Shown here piece by piece: positions 26,100 through 36,744 of a stretch of 64,000 nt of DNA. The stretch is taken from positions 9,207,524-9,271,523 of the forward strand of contig NC_133778.1 in assembly GCF_003597395.2 (NCBI RefSeq). Reading direction: 5' to 3'. This stretch comes from Chelonoidis abingdonii (lineage: Eukaryota > Chordata > Testudines > Testudinidae). Each line of letters starts with the position of its first letter. Positions within the stretch are counted from its first letter, which is position 1. Below the pieces are notes generated by a model. That model was not told the origin of the DNA. It saw only the letters and a list, made by a program, of their open reading frames with translations, and did no database searches. The position numbers and the translations under genes were made by a program.

Positions 26100-28200
26100 C
26101 AGGGACAGGGCTCAGGGGGTCTGTGACCCCAGACCCAGCCAGCGAGAGGGGGCAGGTCCCACTCCCTTCCCCAGCTGCTGAATCCCAGACCGAGCTGCAG
26201 AGGGATCCCTTCTTGGAGAAGCTGAGGGAACTTGCTGGTCACAGCGCTGCAAACCCCCTTGGGGAAGGCTGCAGGGACAGAGTCCTGTGGGAGAAGGGAT
26301 TCCTGTACCGGGAATGGGCTCCCCAAGGGGAAGTAGAACTAGGGGGGAATCAGGAGGCAGCTGGTGGTGCCCCAGAAGTATCGCCGCAGGCTATTGTACC
26401 TGGCCCAGGATGTCCCTCTCTCGGGACCCCAGGGGATCCAGCGCCCCTCAGCAAGACGACCCGGTCAGGGAAGAAATGTGTCCTGGTGGTGATGGATTTT
26501 GCCACCTGCTGCCCAGAGGCGGGGGATTTGTCCTCCACGGAGGCAGACACCGTGGCAGACATGCTGCTGACCACCTTCAGCAGAGTAGGGGTCCCTAGTG
26601 AGGTCCTTACAGATCAGGGGTCCAATGTCATGTCAGCCCTGCTCTGGGGCTTGTGGGAGAAATGTGGGGTCTGGCCCACCTGGGCCTTTGCATATCACCC
26701 TCAGTCCAATGGTCCAGTGGAAAGATTTTATGGGACCCTGGGGATGATGCTGAGGACTTTGATGAATCAGCATCCGCAGGGCTGGGACAAGTACCTGCCC
26801 CACCTGCGGTACAGGGAAGTGCCCCAGGAATCCACAGGGTTCTTCCTTTTTGAGCTGTGGTATGGGAGGAGAGTGAGGGGATCCCTGGACCTGGTAAGGA
26901 AAGGTTGGGAGAAGATCCCCTGGTGGATCCCTTCCCTGAGATGGGAGCCAAACCTCCCATCAGGTGTCTCCCATTCAGAGTCACTGGGAAAGCACCCCAG
27001 AACCTGGAGACAGAGGTCAAGGACATGCTGGCTTTAGAGGTGATCCAGCCGATCAACAGCCCACAGGCCTCACCCCCATGGGGCTGGTCCCCAAGGAAGA
27101 CGGGTCAATCCGATTCTGTGAGGACTATCGGAAGCCTAAAGCCATCACCATGTCTGATGCCTACTCCACGCCTAGGCCTGGGGAGATTCTAGACAAGCTG
27201 AGGGGGGCTCAGTACCTCTGTACTACGGACCTCACCAAGGGTGACTGGCAGGTGCCTTTGGACCCAGAGGGCAGATTGAAATCTGCCTGCACCACCCCCC
27301 TGGGACTCTTTGAATTCCTGGTCCTTCCTTTCGACCTTAAGGGGGCGCCAGCCACCTCCCAGTGCCGGCTGGATCGGCTACTGGTGGGGATGGCAGAGGG
27401 GTGGGGAGCGGCTGCCCAAGCCCAGAGCCAGCCAAGGTGGAGGCGATCAGAGATTGGCCCATTCCCCAGACCAAGAACCAGGTCCAGGCCCTTACCGGGA
27501 TGGCAGGGTCCTACCGGGGGTTTGTACTCCACTTGAGCCCCCTAGCTGCCCCCATCCCTGAGCTACGTGAGGGGGAAGGCAGATGAGGTGGTCTGGACCA
27601 AGCAGGGCCAAAGGGCTCTCTGTGCACCGAAGAAGGCTCTAATCCAGGGCCTGGTAACCCCCGACTTTGCCAAGCCCTTTGCAGTGTTCACCGATGCCTC
27701 ACACGCAGGGCTGGGCGCGGTGCTGATGCAAGCCGATGCTGAGGGGGAAAGACCCCATCGGGTACCTGAGCAAAAAGCTGCAGCTGTATCTATTGGGGCA
27801 GTGCTTTACTGTGTATACTGACCACTCTCCTCTGCCGTGGCTGCATCAAATGCAAGCGGCTGATGCCGAGCTGCTGGGGACAGAGACACCTGTTCAGAGG
27901 GTTACCAAGGTCAAGATGGAGGCTCTTAACCAAGAGAGCCCGAATTGCAGCCCTCCAGACTGGAGCGCTGGGAAAAGATCCAATCCCAGTTTAAACCTCC
28001 GGGGTATTGAGGTCGCAAAAGGGCACAGGTCGCCTTCAAGAGCCATCAAGCACAACAGACCCACGGGACGGCCTGAAACTGGAATGTCCTGGTGTAACTC
28101 ACACCAAGGAATGGGAGAGATGATGGCGCATCCATGGGAACGTTGGTGGGTTCGAACTTCCCCAGGTCATCAGCTAAAGTTACCTCACTCAGTTCGGTCT
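26100..28200 (+). pseudogene. Gypsy pol relic, integrase before reverse transcriptase
   Basis: The order read on the plus strand is integrase, reverse transcriptase, RNase H. The integrase region opens near 26,123; its core at 26,470-26,880 keeps D125, D164 and E200 of the open frame (MDFATCC, LTDQGSN, NGPVERF), a D-X38-D-X35-E spacing. The HHCC zinc-binding part upstream is damaged by a frame shift. Reverse transcriptase text at 26,950-27,400 has FCEDYRKPKAITMSDAY and TTDLTKGDWQ (first catalytic Asp near 27,228). It is then deleted before the YxDD motif. A connection segment at 27,434-27,566 and RNase H at 27,567-27,870 (VFTDASHAGLGAVLMQ, YTDHSPLPWLHQM) follow in other frames. The element is dead. 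Ty3/Gypsy elements normally carry integrase last; the Gmr1-like group carries it first. Confidence 0.85.
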
Positions 28201-28215
28201 CAAAGGGGCGAGAGA
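28201..28215 (+). promoter_or_regulatory. Polypurine tract before the 3' LTR
   Basis: CAAAGGGGCGAGAGA lies directly before TGTGAAG, the expected place and composition of a plus-strand priming tract. It confirms that the pol relic reads left to right. Confidence 0.65.
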
Positions 28216-28500
28216 TGTGAAGAAGTGGGAACGTTCTTAATGTTTTCTCTGAGTGCTGGGTGGGTGCCTCAGTTTCCCCTATGCATTTATCAAGTGTCTG
28301 GGGGGGGGTGATTGTAGCAGAGTCCTAGGGGGCCAGTGTGATGCTGTCTGCATAGAGAATGGCCGACACCCTGTCTCCTGGCAAATGATGGCCTGGGCCC
28401 CTCCTCTGCAAAGGTGCCAACTGAAGGTGTTGGAGACAAAGGGATCAGGTGGCCTCCTGGCCCGGGGAAAGAGACAAAGGGAGAGGAGGGGCTGTCTGTT
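28216..28500 (+). mobile_element. 3' LTR of the Gypsy element, right end unclear
   Basis: It begins TGTGAAGAAGTGGGAACG and includes GGCCGACACCCTGTCTCCTGG. The right boundary was not found; sequence to about 28,930 may be the rest of the LTR or other LTR-like material. It differs from the LTRs at 14,455 and 21,601, so at least two Gypsy lineages are present. Confidence 0.65.
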
Positions 28501-28934
28501 CAAATTCCTTCTTATGGGGCAGAGCGGAATTGAACCTGGGTTTCCCGCTGTGACTGATGTGGCAATTTCCTGCAATATCCTTGAAAAACATTATTGTATT
28601 CAGTGTATGTGGTGTTGTTGGCTAGGACTGCATGTAACCTCCCTCGCAAGGAGATGTGACAGGTGTAACACCTGGAAGTTCAAAAGACTATGTTGAAAAC
28701 GGGCCAAACAAATACAGCTTTTGGGACAGTGAGTGTAAGGTGGATTTCCTGGGGAGTCCCTAGGGAGAGGTTAATGCAAATGACCCAGGTCCAGTTATGC
28801 AAACACCCACCTTTTGAAACTGCCCTGAGGAGAGTCCTTGTCTGCTGACTACCTGCTCGAGAAGGCCAAGATCAAAGGCCTGAGCTGCATAAAGAAATGG
28901 CTGCTCTGCACAGCCATTGTTCTGATTCTGTCTC
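28501..28934. other. Unassigned, possibly LTR sequence
   Basis: No coding frame with a domain is visible. It lies between an LTR start and the TAA target site of the next MITE. Confidence 0.35.
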
Positions 28935-28937
28935 TAA

Positions 28938-29455
28938 GGCTCAGTCTACACCAGAAACGTTAAAGCGCTGCCAAGGGAGCGCTCCCCCGACGGCGCTTTT
29001 CAGCAGGAGTGTGGTCATGCAGGAGTGCTAGGGAGAGCTCTCCCAGAGCTCCTGGCAATCTGCCTCCACAAGGGGAATAGCTCCCGGTGCTGGGAGCCCA
29101 TCCACACTAGCACTTTGCTCTCCCAGCGCTCCCGGCAATCTGCCTCCATGAGGGGAATAGCTCCCGGTGCTGGGAACCTGTCCACACTAGCGCTTTGCTC
29201 TCCCAGAGCTCCTGGCAATCTGCCTCCACGAGGGGAATAGCTTGCGGCACCGGGAGCCCGTCCACACTAGCGCTTTGCTCTCCCAGCGCTCCTGGCAATC
29301 TGCCTCCACAAGGGGAATAGCTCCCGGTGCTGGGAGCCCGTCCACACTAGCGCTTTGCTCTCCCAGTGCTCCTGGCAATCTGCCTCCAGAAGGGGAATAA
29401 CTCCCGGTGCTGGGAGCCCGTCCACACTAGCGCTTTGCTCTCCCAGAGCTCCGTG
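28938..29455 (+). mobile_element. MITE left part expanded into an 80-bp tandem array
   Basis: TAA (28,935-28,937) precedes GGCTCAGTCTACACC. From about 29,020 a unit of exactly 80 bp repeats: the GGGAGCCC/GGGAACCT landmark falls at 29,092, 29,172, 29,252, 29,332 and 29,412. Units carry CACACTAGCGCTTTGCTCTC. The array runs straight into the TG-rich minisatellite with no right MITE end. Confidence 0.85.
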
Positions 29456-30550
29456 CTGGGTGTGTGTTGTGTTGTGTTTTCACACTGACTAGAACACGCT
29501 GTGACCCCGAGGCTCGTGCTGGGTGTGTGTCTGTGGTTTGTGTGGTCCACTGATGACACGCTGTGACCCCGGATGGGCTGTGACGGCGTGTGTGTGTGTG
29601 GATGTGTGTGTCACACTGACAGCAGACACCGCTGTCGACCCGATGGGCTGTGCGGTGTGTGTGTGCGTTGTGTGTGTGTGTCACACTCACAGGACACTGC
29701 TTGTGACCCGGGATGGCGCTGCCGGGTGTGTGTGTTGTGGTGGTGGTGTGGTAGTGTGTGTGTGTGTGTGTCACCTGACAGAACGCGTGACCCCAGATGG
29801 GCTGTGCACGGTGTGTGTGTGTGTGTGTGTGTGTGAACATCTGACAGACCGCGTGTGACCCGGATGGGCTGTGCCGGGTGCGTGGGGTGTGTGTTCACAC
29901 TATGAGACACGCTGTGACCCTGGATAGGGCTGTGCCGTGTTGTGTGTGTGTGTGTGTGTTGGTTCACTCACAGACACGCTCTGACCCCGGATGGGCTGTG
30001 CCTGTGTGTGTGTGTTGTGTCCACATACACACGTCTGTGACCTGGATGGCTGTGCTGTGTGTTTGTTGGGGGGGTGTGGTTGGTGTGTGTGTGTGTGTGC
30101 AACTGAGAGACACAGCTGTGACCCGGATGGCTGGCCGTGTGTGTGTGTGTGTGTGTGTATGTAACACTGAGAGACACGCTGTGACCCCGGATGGCTGTGC
30201 CGTGTGTATGTGTGTGTGTGTGTGTGTGTGTTGTGTGTGGTGTGAGTGTGTGTGTGTGTCACACTGAGAGACACGCTGTGACCCGGATGGGCTGTGCCGG
30301 TGTGGTGTGTGTGTGTGTTGTGTCACAATGAGAGACACGCTGTGACCCGGATGGGTTGTACCGGTGTGGTCTGTGTGGTCTGTCACACACACAAGAGCTG
30401 TGACCCGGATGGGTTGTATCGGGTGTGTCTGGTGTGTCTTCTCCTCACCACACACAACTGTGACCCAGATGGGTTGTACAGGGTGTTGCTGTGTGTTCTG
30501 TCACACATACACACACATCACTGTGACCTCCGGATGGTTGTGCCAGGTCT
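29456..30550 (+). repeat. TG-rich minisatellite, array 1, about 17 units
   Basis: Each unit is a core of about 42 bp (CACACTGAGAGACACG, CTGTGACCCCGG, ATGGGCTGTGCCGG) plus a variable (GT)n tract, 55-75 bp in all. Units at the right end have GGGTTGTA in place of GGGCTGTG, shared with array 3. The many small length differences fit unpolished long-read sequence. No coding function. Confidence 0.95.
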
Positions 30551-32390
30551 GTCTTGTATATCTCTCCATCTTTGGTCCAGGGCTGGTAAATTCTGATGGC
30601 TGGGGACATCATCACAATTTGCTACACCTCATTTTTTCCCTTCCTCTCTATCATTCCCTAAGTTGTGATGGACACAGGGTGCGCCCCTCACAATTTGCTA
30701 CCCCCCCCTTTGCCCATCTGTGGCAGGATTGCCAGTTGGGAGATCTGACCCCCCACAGTCATGAGATGGGCCACCAATTATAAATTTGTAATAGGAAGTT
30801 GACACGGTGTTTTTAGTCAGGGTGGTGATGTTTGAAAGTCCTCCTGCCCATTGCTGAGGTGTCACCCACTCTCCCACATACTGGGCAGGGAGGAGATGGT
30901 CCCTGCTACAGGAGCCTCTCAGCCCACTCTGCCCACCTCCTGTCCAGCAGTTAGTCCTGTCCCCCATCAGTTCTGTCCACCAACCCACTCAGTTCAGACC
31001 CCCCCCGTGTGTAGCGGGGTGAGCCCTTTGGGGAGGCTAGCCTACCCTTCCCACCTGAGCCCCCCACTACTCAGTGGAGCCTGAGCCCCCAACACCCACC
31101 AGCCTCCCCATCCGCTGGAGCCCTGAACCTCCCACCATGGCTGAGAAGCCCATCTGACAGTCCGGGCAGATGGCCAGCCGCAGGGTTCAGCTCACCTGCC
31201 TGTCATCTTCAGCACCACCTGCCTGCACGCCCAGTGTCCGTAGCCCACTGGCCGCAATACTCGACTGCACTGATCCCCGCATGGGTGGCCAGCCAGCCTC
31301 AGTATTAGCCCCAGTGCCAGGTCACCAGCTGCCCTCTGCCACTGCCAGCCTCAGCCGGGCCGGACGCCACTGGCTTGGAGGAGAGGATGCAGTGTGGCAG
31401 GGCCCTACCAGATACCCTGGCTTGCTCTCTACTCAGTTTTAATCCTCGAGCTTTCTCCTCTTCTCTCAGAAATCTTCAGATGGTTCTGGAATGTCCTGAA
31501 TCATCAGAAATTATTTAGATGATTGATTTTTATTTTATTAGTGAACCAAAACAACTCTCTAACATAAAAACAGACTTGTCTCCATGATGACTGGAGTGGT
31601 TATGATGTCAGAGATACCAAGGAAGTGAAGTTCTATTAATGGAGCCTGAAATGTTTATATTCAAACTCTGAAATATTTGACCTTGTGTCTTCACTGATTT
31701 ACACCAACTTGAAACTGGGGAACACTGGATTTCTTTCACTGTGTGAAACAGCGTGTTTGGAGAAGGTTTAACTAACAAAGTGAACCAATCCAGAAGCCTG
31801 CAGGGCAAGATGTGTGGGCTGGGATCTCAGTGGAGCCCAACTCCCACTGAATTTCAGCCCTGAAGCTCTGGGGATGGACTGGCTGGACAGATCTGGTGGT
31901 AGCACAGGACAAAGCCCATTAACATTCTGGTTTATTGAGAACGGTTGCTGGGCCCAAGTGTTGTCCTGCACCCTTCCCATGCAATGCCCGCGGGCAGCTA
32001 TTCCACACTCCCAGCAAGCTGCCAGCACAGTGGGTTTCATTTCAAAATGCCACACCATGGGAGAGCAGTGTGAGGACTAATAGAGCCACCGTGGCTGCTC
32101 CTTCAGACTGACATAGGGCAGCCCCATTAGCTTTGCAGCAATCAGGTTCAACCCCAAAGAGATCTGACATGGACCTGCGCCGCCTGGAGCCCTCTTGTGC
32201 TTGAGCTCACAGTGCTCAGGGGCCACCACATGTTCAGCCCAGTGGTTCCTCCAGTGCAGACCAGCAACACGGGAATTCAGAATCCCAGTGGGAAACTTCA
32301 TCTCCTTGCTGGTCCTGGGACCTGTCTCAAGGAGTCTTTCCTTTCTTACGGGCTTCATCACTGGTAGATGCTGCTTGGGCCACAACAGCA

Positions 32391-32660
32391 TGGTCTGATG
32401 GTTCAAGCACTGGCGTTGGCCTTGAGAAACCTGGGTTCTATTTCCTACCCTGCCACTGTCCTGTTGGGTGACTGTAGGCAATTAACTTCCCCTCTCTGAG
32501 CCTCAGTTTCCCCTCCCACTCTGCATTTTTCTTTTCAGATTAGCTTGTAATCTGTTCACACAGGGTCTGTCCCTCCCACAGTTTCATGCAGGTTCCATCA
32601 GAATCTAGGTCAGATATCACCTGGGGTCTGTGTCGACTACTGGGATGCAAATAACAATGA
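32391..32660 (+). mobile_element. MIR-type CORE-SINE, D1 copy
   Basis: A tRNA-like head (GGTCTGATGGTTCAAGCACT, ACCTGGGTTCTATTTCC) is followed by the core text CTGTTGGGTGACTGTAGGCA and CTGAGCCTCAGTTTCCCC, and an ATG/ATAA-rich tail near 32,660. This order is that of MIR-like CORE-SINEs. Confidence 0.75.
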
Positions 32661-33073
32661 TGATGATAAATGCTAAGATACAAGTCAGCGATGACAACCC
32701 CAGCGGGATAATTTGACGTTCTCCAGCCTGGAGGAGATACGGTGACATGGGCCAGGCCCCAGGCTCTGTGATTTAAGCCTCACTGATCATTTAACCACAT
32801 CTGTTCCATAAAGCGTTCCCTTGGTTCACCAGGGAGAGCTGAGTTTGAAAAAGATTCAGCTGCTCAGGTAAAAGTTTCCCACATTAAAAACCCCTCACGT
32901 CTTCATTTTTTGCCCTTCCTGCCACCCAGCCATCTCGTTTACTGTTTATAGCATCTCCCATACAATGAAGGCTTTACAGAGCTGAACCATGCAGGGACAC
33001 CCGCGACAGGCAACTTGCACCTATCATAAAAATCCAAAGCTGTTACTCATTGAGCTTGACAGCAATTCCCTAT

Positions 33074-33325
33074 CTTGTACTCCTGGGGGTCCTCCTCTAT
33101 GGGAACCATTGGGCGAGCTCAGTTTGCCCGGGACACATGGCAAAGCAGGCAGATGTGGGCTTGATCCTCTTTGCAGAACAGTGTCAGAGCTTCCTGGTGG
33201 TCCCCACATCCCCTCTCCCCTCCTGCTTGGAAACTCAGCCATTTGACTACGTCTAGGACGTTTGCCAGCTGTCTGTTTGGCCTGAGGTTTCTGCGTTGCA
33301 CAGCTTGTCTGCACTGGGGGCAGGA
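33074..33325 (-). pseudogene. TRIM first-exon relic (RING end and B-box), D1 copy
   Basis: On the minus strand the text starts with the last RING Cys pair (SCPQCRQAVQRRNLRPNRQL). It continues through a B-box2 with CGDHQEALTLFCKEDQAHIC and LLC, then an in-frame stop, then MVPIEEDPQEYK, where TRIM exon 1 normally ends. Both terminal B-box His positions are lost (SRAN then stop). The first half of the RING is missing and a SINE abuts the break. TRIM proteins are E3 ubiquitin ligases; this copy cannot make one. No coiled coil or PRY/SPRY exon was seen. Confidence 0.8.
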
Positions 33326-33349
33326 GCTGCCTGTACTGTACACGACAGT

Positions 33350-33520
33350 CTTGTGGAGTACACAGGACCCAACTGTGTCTCAGTCTCCCACCCCAGTTGG
33401 GGAAACAGGCACACAGAACTGAAGACTTGCTCGTGGTCACAAAGCCAGGAACAGACAGTGGCAGGTCTTCTGGTTGCCAGTCTTGGGCCTCAGCTCTGAT
33501 TATCCTGGCCTGTCTGGTCT
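33350..33520 (-). mobile_element. MIR-type SINE on the minus strand, D1 copy
   Basis: Plus-strand text GGGGAAACAGGCACACAGAA, GTGGTCACAAAGCCAGG and CAGTGGCAGGTCTTCTGG is the reverse complement of a MIR core. It borders the truncated RING end of the TRIM relic. Confidence 0.65.
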
Positions 33521-33702
33521 ACGTCAGTCACAGCCAGCTTGAGGTTTTCATCTTTTCCATGTCCTGTGACTCCACAGAAGAGACTTTCTGTTAGCAGCTG
33601 GCTCCAGTGCCCGTGGCTGTCGTTCCAAAAGACGTTCTCTGGCTCACTCACATGTCATGAGTTTGACGGGGGAACCACTTGGTGATGTTCTCTGGCCTGT
33701 GG

Positions 33703-33765
33703 TACACAGGAGGTCAGACTAGATGGTCTTTCTGAGCTTAAAATCCATTTCTCTGTAATTTTTTC
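33703..33765 (+). mobile_element. CR1 3' tail, D1 copy
   Basis: CACAGGAGGTCAGACTAGAT followed by GGTCTTTCTGAGCTTAAAAT matches CR1 3' ends. The D2 counterpart is at about 47,637-47,690. Confidence 0.65.
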
Positions 33766-34187
33766 TGCTACTAGGAAGGTAACTCTGGTCATGTGTTTGC
33801 TATCATTCACTTTCTGTCGAAATAATAAGGCAGCACGTACAAGCACACGTTACTCTGGGAAGCGTATTTACCCAGTATTGGCTCCTAATCCATAACACCA
33901 GCTCAGCCTTGGTCCTCCTCTGAGCGTGTGCTTTGGCTTGCCTCCTTTCCCACCACCTCCCCACTCTCCCTCAGGAACTGCCATTACCAGCATTATGCAG
34001 AGAGCATGGGAGAGACAGGGTGAGCACGTCCCCTGTTTATCTTTATTAATGAACAGCCTCACAGAGGGGCGCAGGTGTTTAACGATGGAAAGGCGATTGC
34101 TGTACGTGTTGTCTGCATCCACAGGGTAGTGCGCTGTTGTGATATTTCACAAGCTAAGCAGCATCTGCGTTGGTGCGTGGCTAAGTG

Positions 34188-34455
34188 CATAGGCGCCGAC
34201 CTTTCCCGGCTCCAGCCCTAGCCCCGCCCTGACTCCACCCATGCCTCCCTGCTGCCCTATCCCCATACCAACCCCTTGCCCAAAGTTCCTACCCAACTCC
34301 AGCCCCTCTCTGCCCCTATTGGATCCCCGCCGGGCCCTGCCTCTTCCCCAAGGAGGGCGCACTCAGGGGAGAAGGCAGAGCAGAGGTGGAGGTGAGCTGG
34401 GGCGGGGGGGGGCAGGGCAGGGAGCACCGGAGCACCCACAGAGTCGGCACCTATG
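34188..34455 (+). mobile_element. TIR element with 8-bp flank repeat, D1 copy
   Basis: CATAGGCGCCGAC at the left pairs with GTCGGCACCTATG at the right, 12 of 13 bp. The interior is C-rich then G-rich. Flanks GCTAAGTG and GCTAGGGC agree at five of eight positions, compatible with an old hAT-type duplication. No coding capacity. Confidence 0.7.
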
Positions 34456-34901
34456 GCTAGGGCTGTCCGAGGAGCTAAGGCTGTCTGACTGAGGGCTGTC
34501 TTAGGTTCAGCACCGGAGCAATCGTCTACCTTGTGGTGCACCTGCCTCAGCTCCTTTATCTTCGCTCTGCACTGCTACGTGTCCCAGTCACAGCCCTTTT
34601 CACACAAGCCTTGAGAAATGTGCCCATATGTGTCCTGATCCCTAAGGGGTCACTCGCAGCTGTGACTGAACAGCCTCCTCTCCCCATATGCTGATCAGAT
34701 CCAACAGCTCCGCAGTGGTCCAGGTGGGAGTGCGTGTGGTGCGATAGCCAGCCATGCTCACCGGGGAGACACCAGGACACCTCTTCATGCTGAGCCAGCA
34801 AGCAGGAAATGGGATTTCAAATTCCCAGGGCTTGCAAGGGGGAGGGGCGGATTGCCTAAAGGGCAGCGGAGTTCAAACTGCTGACCAGAGCAGCAGCATG
34901 G

Positions 34902-35501
34902 TGTGATGCTCTGTACCTCAGGGGAACACCCGACACCCCCATGTTCATCGTTATAAAATGATTGTGTGGTGTCCAGTGCAAAGTTTGTCATGTCGCGTGT
35001 CTGTGGAAGGCTCATGATGCACTGGGCATGGGTGTTATAGGGATGTTATAGTGATTGTTACAGTGATGTTATAGTGAGGTTATAATTTCATGTATATAGT
35101 TATGAGGCTGAAAATGTATCTTTGTGGCTTAAAACAGGCCCAGACAAAAACTCTGCAGGAGCAGAGAGGCAGTTCACACCTCATCAGGGCATGGATGGGA
35201 CATACCCAGCCCAGCCTCCCAGGAACAAAGGACAATGACCTAGGCAGCAACAAAAGAATCTGCCAGACCCTCAAGGGAGTCACCCTCTTCCTTTGGGCAC
35301 TCATGCTCACCTGACTCTGAAGGGGGGAGGGAGGGGCAAAGCCAGGAGGGAAGAAAGGACATGATAAAAGGGAGAGACATTTGCCATGCTCTCTCTCTCT
35401 TCCACCTACATCTACAGATACCACCACCAAGCGACTGACGCACTGATCAAAGGGAGACTGACTGAAAAGTAAGCAGCCATCCTGTGGTGAGAAACATCTA
35501 A
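34902..35501 (+). mobile_element. LTR fragment, D1 copy
   Basis: It begins TGTGATGCTCTGTACCTC. In D2 the same sequence continues past a MITE insertion to a polyadenylation signal (TTAATAAATG near 50,318). In D1 only the part up to the MITE is present. Confidence 0.55.
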
Positions 35502-35557
35502 GGGTATGGCTACACTTGGAAATGTGCAGCGCTGGGAGTTACAGCTGTGGTCGTACT
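35502..35557 (+). mobile_element. Left 56 bp of a MITE, cut at N
   Basis: TAA (35,499-35,501) and GGGTATGGCTACACTTGG match the left end of the complete element at 49,434-50,197. It stops at GGTCGTACT before the N. Confidence 0.9.
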
Positions 35558-35558
35558 N
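35558..35558. other. Single-N assembly join
   Basis: MITE sequence on the left meets C-rich block E on the right. In the second copy these two sequences are about 9 kb apart. Confidence 0.9.
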
Positions 35559-36744
35559 AGACTCCTGCACCTCCCCACACCCCTCAAACCTGCCCCCTCC
35601 CCCCGGGGGGGGAGGTAGGGGCTTGCGACATGACAGTACCTGTAAGAAATTTAAGTTACTTTCACCCCTATTAAACTAGCCTAAGCCATTTCTCTCACCC
35701 CACTGGATATTGCAGTCCTGACTATACAGATTGCACCCTTGAAATTTGGGCCAGTCCCCTCAGTTGGAGTCTGCAGAGTGTCCTTGTTGCTTGCAGCGTA
35801 GGTGGGTGAAGAAGAGAGGCCAAGCCTGGGCCCCTGGGTTTGGTGTTTCTACCCTTAGTCCATGTGCTTGGAGAATACAAGTCCAGACATGTTGGCGAGT
35901 ATTGCTGAGTTTCTAGGCCAGGTTGAGCAATTCTCTCTGGTGTGGCCTCATGCAGGTGAGTCACTGCATTGTAACTGTTGCTGGACAATGGCTGCTGATC
36001 TCTGTTTAACAGCACCTGGCCAGGTGTTGGTTACCTCCCTTGTCATTATCTCTGTAAGCCAGTATCTGGGCGCCTCCCAAACCCACAACATATTTTAGTG
36101 ACAACCATAAAACACAATCTCATAACTTCATATGCACTAAAGAGACACATATTCAGCTGGAACAGAGACTTTCGCCAGTCACACCTTTCCCCTGGTACCC
36201 CACATGGCCGCCCTATATGCAATATCACAGTCATACACAGGTGAGGAAATACCGGAGTCGGAGGGTGTGCCCCCACGGCATACAATGTCACACCTTTAGC
36301 TTGATCCTAGATGTCAACCCCCACTGTCAGCAGAGGACAAAGTCAAGGCAAAATTTCATTACAAAGAATCAATGTCAGACAGGTCTCAGATTGAAAGATG
36401 AAAAGGAAATTCTGGGTATCTGGACAAAGGAAAGCCCAGAAAAGTATCGGGCCAATTTCTGATTCATTTGCAGATGAGCCACATCTCAATAAGAAAACCT
36501 GCCAAACTACTAGGAACGTCAGAAAAATGTCATCGTGCCCAAGCTGAATCAACCAGCAAAACTTGTACTGGCAGTTTCAGCAACACAAGTGAGTGTTGAA
36601 AGAAAATGTCCAGGCCTCAAATGTGTCCTTTCACTGCAGAGGTCCAACATGACAAAGCAACTGTTTAAATACGTTATCTGAGGCTGTTCAAACAGTTTGT
36701 TTAGGAAAAAATAATCGTGTACATTTGACAACAGAAAAACACTC
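35559..36744. repeat. Block E1 with hAT transposase relic
   Basis: It matches E2 (40,343-41,560) from AGACTCCTGCACCTCCCC onward. The right part is the hAT relic: 36,551-36,681 encodes the same SVERKCPGLK text and stop as C1. In E2 this sequence continues into the C2 tail, but here it switches at 36,745 (AACACTCA then GTGCTGGG) into minisatellite array 2. Confidence 0.8.

Larger units (their letters stand above)
30551..35557. repeat. Block D1, near-copy of D2
   Basis: The block runs from CTGTCTTGTATATCTCTCC to an abrupt stop at the N at 35,558, inside a MITE. D2 (44,417-49,489) matches it throughout. Differences are chiefly single-base indels, for example TTTGCCCGGG against TTTGCCGGG in the TRIM relic. 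It contains unassigned unique DNA (about 30,600-32,380), SINEs, a TRIM relic, a TIR element and an LTR, listed separately. Confidence 0.9.

Noticed and set aside
26880..26960. Two Gypsy copies joined head to tail
   Set aside because: Less than about 80 bp separates integrase from reverse transcriptase text, with no LTR, primer site or Gag trace. It remains possible only through a very exact deletion.
26467..27400. Copia-type element, because integrase precedes reverse transcriptase
   Set aside because: Reverse transcriptase and integrase text are Ty3/Gypsy-like, and LTR and Gag features fit Gypsy. Gmr1-like order explains it.
29020..29455. Regular 80-bp direct repeats resembling a CRISPR array
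   Set aside because: There are no unique spacers; the whole 80 bp repeats, and it lies inside a MITE in vertebrate DNA.
29427..30455. Long frames rich in His-Thr or Cys-Val on both strands
   Set aside because: They come from (GT)n/(CA)n in the minisatellite. The same applies to frames at 3,392-3,747, 36,773-37,305 and 42,779-44,487.
33024..33440. Intact TRIM gene
   Set aside because: The 5' RING half is missing, an in-frame stop follows the B-box and the zinc-binding His residues are lost.
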